Source of the DNA: Desulfosporosinus orientis DSM 765 | GTDB taxonomy: Bacteria; Bacillota; Desulfitobacteriia; Desulfitobacteriales; Desulfitobacteriaceae | NCBI RefSeq assembly: GCF_000235605.1 | Contig: NC_016584.1 | Location: 5,581,151-5,645,150, forward strand | Reading direction: 5' to 3' | DNA length: 64,000 bases | Shown: in pieces, positions 61,770 through 64,000 of the stretch | Position numbering within the stretch: the first letter of the stretch is position 1 | How the letters are laid out: every line of letters begins with the position of its first letter | Program-made: the position numbers and the translations under genes | Notes under the pieces: generated by a model | The model's input: the letters and a program-made list of their open reading frames with translations, nothing else | Told to the model about the DNA's origin: nothing | Database searches by the model: none

Positions 61770-63216
61770 TTAAGTAAGCTGCTCAAGTAATTTCCCCAGC
61801 AGACCTATCAAATCAGAGGAACCTTCCATTGTATTTTGATTGGCAAACATAGGAACCTTCATGGTTTCATCAGCTTTTTCGGCTTCCACGCCATTAGTAA
61901 CATCCTCTAAATTCCGAACACCGTAGCCGACTTTCCGGATATTAATCAGGTTTAGCGGTGAAACATTATCAGAGGTGAATCCTCCGCCTGCTGCCCCGCA
62001 GCCCAAAGTCAATGCCGGAAAGAGATTGGTGGTTGCTCCTATCCCGCCCAGGGTCGCTGGAGTATTAACCAGCACTCTGGATACCGGTTTTTTCAAGGCA
62101 AATTCACGAATCACCTGTTCGTTTTCGGAGTGGATAACCAAGGTATGCCCCCGGCCTTCAGTAAGAAGTAATTCTATACACTTTTCACAAGCGTTCATCC
62201 AGTCATTCTCAACGAAAAATGCCAGAACGGGAAAAAGTTTTTCTCGTGAGTAGGGATTGGCGGCTGACACATACTTTTGTTCTGAAATAAGCACTTTTGT
62301 GTCTGCCGGGACAGATAAGCCGCTTCGCCGGGCCAGCTCCAGGGCCGGTTTGCCGACAACTTCCGGATTCAAGCTGCCGTCAGGACGAAAAAATAGTTGG
62401 CTGAGCTGTTCCGCTTCTTCTTCCGACATGAAGTAGGCTCCATTGTTTCTGAGCTCTCGCCTTACCTCATCGGCAATACAGCCCTCTGCGACAATGGATT
62501 GTTCAGAGGCTGACACAATGCCGTTGTCAAAGGTTCTGCTGGCAATAATTTGTCTGACGGCTTTTTTAATATTTGCCGAACGCTCAATAAAGGCAGGTCC
62601 ATTACCCCATCTTCGGCACACCCGTAACTAGAATCAGCGATGTGTCCTTGTGATTCATTAGAGCAACGGTGCCGTCCACCGCAAGAGTTCGCAAATACCC
62701 GATAGCCCCGTAAGGGAGACCGCTTTCTTCCGCCGCCCGCATTAGGATATCGAGGGTCTTGGTGATGGTTTTCTTAGCTTTAGGATGTGGAGAAAAAACT
62801 ATAGCGTTACCGGACTTTATGGCAATCAGCGCTTTATAAATGGTCGTCGATGCCGGGTTGGTTGAAGGCGGTAAGGCAACAATCACTCCAACCGGTACGC
62901 CGATATCCATGGTTAGGTTATCTTTGTCTTCACTTATGATGCCGACAACTTTCATGGTTTTGAGCTTCTTATACAAAAAATCACTGGCAAACACATTTTT
63001 AAGGAATTTATCCTGCCATTTTCCAAACCCTGTCTCTTCCTGAGACAACAAAGCAAGTTCTTTGGCGTATTTATATACTGTGCCGGCCATGTTATCGACA
63101 ATTTTATCCAGTTTTTCCTGAGGGAAAGCTGCTAGAATCTTTTGAGCCTCCCGGGCATTCTCCACAAGAATCCGAGCCTCTTGGACGGAGAGCAAATCAT
63201 TGTCCATTCTATTCAT
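61770..63216 (-). pseudogene. Aldehyde dehydrogenase paralogue, frameshifted and lacking its catalytic cysteine
   Basis: Two frames, 62602-63216 and 61770-62621, together align along the intact aldehyde dehydrogenase at 49684. The break falls between SLILVTG and NGPAFIERS. About 20 codons of the NAD-site region are replaced by 13 bases, a net loss of about 47 bases, and the frame shifts. In addition the nucleophile cysteine is serine (DNGIVSASEQS against DNGTICASEQS). The C-terminus keeps an encapsulation-like helix (DLIGLLGKLLEQL). From memory, cut loci often have two dehydrogenases, CutB and CutF. This copy has lost activity. Confidence 0.88.
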
Positions 63217-63267
63217 GCCTAATACTCCCCCCTTTCCCCTACAGCCAACGATTTAACATAAACCTAG

Positions 63268-63558
63268 TTACCAATCTAAAACGTATCGCGCAATGATTTT
63301 TTCTACGTCCGCATGGGGCCTGGCTATAACATTGGAACAGTAGATTTTTCCTACTTTGCTGGCTTCTCTGACTCCGGCTTCTACTGCAGCTTTGACCGCT
63401 CCCACATCGCCGCGTATAACCACAGAAATCAAGCCCGAAGCTACATTTTCATAGCCGACCAATTCTACATCCGCAGCTTTGCACATGGCATCTGCTGCTT
63501 CCAGCACCGAAACCAGGCCATACGTTTCTATGAACCCTAAGGCACCATTTGTGTCCAC
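63268..63558 (-). CDS. BMC-H shell protein
   Basis: About 96 residues, canonical: GALGFIETYGLVSVLEAADA, then AADVELVGYENVASGLISVV, and the tail SNVIARPHADVEKIIARY. The frame opens at 63585 with TTG, but GTG at 63558 with AAGGGGAG ahead is preferred. It is 29 bases after the BMC-H gene at 63589. Confidence 0.93.
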   Translation of the reverse strand: MDTNGALGFIETYGLVSVLEAADAMCKAADVELVGYENVASGLISVVIRGDVGAVKAAVEAGVREASKVGKIYCSNVIARPHADVEKIIARYVLDW

Positions 63559-63588
63559 ACGGACTCCCCTTTCCAAAACAATCAAGGA

Positions 63589-63888
63589 TTACTCTGCATC
63601 AATGTCATGTGCCGTAACAATTTTCCCTACCCGGCTCACAGGCCTGGGCATAACATGGTAAGCAGTAACTTCACCAATCGCTGCCGCTGCGACTGCACCG
63701 CTTTCCACAGCCGATCTAACCGCTGCTACATCACCCTTAACCATCACCGTCACGAGCCCGGAACCGACATTTTCATAAGAAACAAGGACAACATCTGCAG
63801 TTTTACACATGACATCTGCAGCTTGAATTGCCGGGACCATCCCTCTTGTTTCTACCAGGCCTAAAGCCTCTTCACCATAGTATTTCAT
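63589..63888 (-). CDS. BMC-H shell protein, first of operon in the window
   Basis: 99 residues, canonical BMC-H: EALGLVETRGMVPAIQAADV, VSYENVGSGLVTVMVKGDVA, and the tail TAYHMPRPVSRVGKIVTAHD-like. AAGGGG lies before the ATG. The 112 bases to the right edge (63889-64000) hold no gene, so the operon promoter could lie here or further right. Confidence 0.94.
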   Translation of the reverse strand: MKYYGEEALGLVETRGMVPAIQAADVMCKTADVVLVSYENVGSGLVTVMVKGDVAAVRSAVESGAVAAAAIGEVTAYHVMPRPVSRVGKIVTAHDIDAE

Positions 63889-64000
63889 CGAAACAACCCC
63901 TTTTTATATAATCAACCAGTCAAGGATTGTCGGTTTATATCTTTTTATGAGTAATAATGTACTTTAATAATAGCGTATGAAGAAAAAATTTTTTTGAAGA

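Overview
The window looks like chromosome from a low-GC, anaerobic, spore-former-type Firmicute of the Desulfosporosinus/Desulfitobacterium kind (Peptococcaceae sensu lato). This is an inference from the gene mix: a trimeric [FeFe] hydrogenase, HD-GYP and GGDEF signalling, PBSX-type tail genes, a glycyl-radical microcompartment, strong AAGGAGG ribosome sites and frequent GTG/TTG starts. No rRNA, tRNA, CRISPR array or transposase gene was recognised.

Layout. 0-6.2 kb: glnK (cut by the window edge), amt, two tandem DUF445 membrane proteins, and a MerR (LiuR-like) regulator with an acyl-CoA dehydrogenase under a clear TTGACGT-AA-ACGTCAA operator. 6.4-10.6 kb: hydCBA, a NAD-linked [FeFe] hydrogenase in which the NuoF-like subunit is interrupted by one in-frame TAG just before its C-terminal 2[4Fe-4S] ferredoxin domain. 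10.7-21.8 kb: tcdA, a small membrane and c-di-GMP locus (DUF5317, HD-GYP, an unlisted 24-residue membrane peptide, a conserved hypothetical), a gamma-carbonic anhydrase, a SiaB-SiaC-SiaA partner-switch operon whose fourth gene is a PAS-GGDEF-HD-GYP protein, mgtC and exonuclease III.

22.1-37.0 kb: a PBSX-like contractile tail cluster with sheath, tube, chaperones joined by a predicted -1 frameshift, tape measure, LysM/baseplate proteins, fibre, XkdX, holin and amidase, plus an XRE repressor, an ImmA-type protease and a sigma-like activator. It has no capsid, portal, terminase, integrase or replication genes. It is best read as a diffocin-like tailocin (phage-tail bacteriocin).

37.0-46.2 kb: an allantoin-utilisation island. 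PucR, AllA, AllC, AllE, two different allantoinases and an NCS1 permease together convert allantoin to glyoxylate, urea, ammonia and CO2.

46.5 kb to the right edge: a PocR-type sensor kinase and AraC-type response regulator, followed by a glycyl-radical bacterial microcompartment operon on the minus strand. The GRE is a choline trimethylamine-lyase (CutC): every active-site residue of the Desulfovibrio enzyme is present with a constant numbering offset. CutD activates it. Acetaldehyde is then oxidised by a CoA-acylating aldehyde dehydrogenase and PduL makes acetyl phosphate. Eight shell proteins are encoded (four ordinary BMC-H, one EutS/PduU type, one GrpU-like, one PduT-type BMC-T, one BMC-P), with PduS, EutJ, EutP, EutQ-like and EutT-like accessory proteins. 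A second aldehyde dehydrogenase is a pseudogene, and a roughly 780-base GC-rich, hairpin-dense, non-coding insert of unknown nature splits the operon. The operon continues or begins beyond the right edge. No alcohol dehydrogenase or choline transporter is visible.
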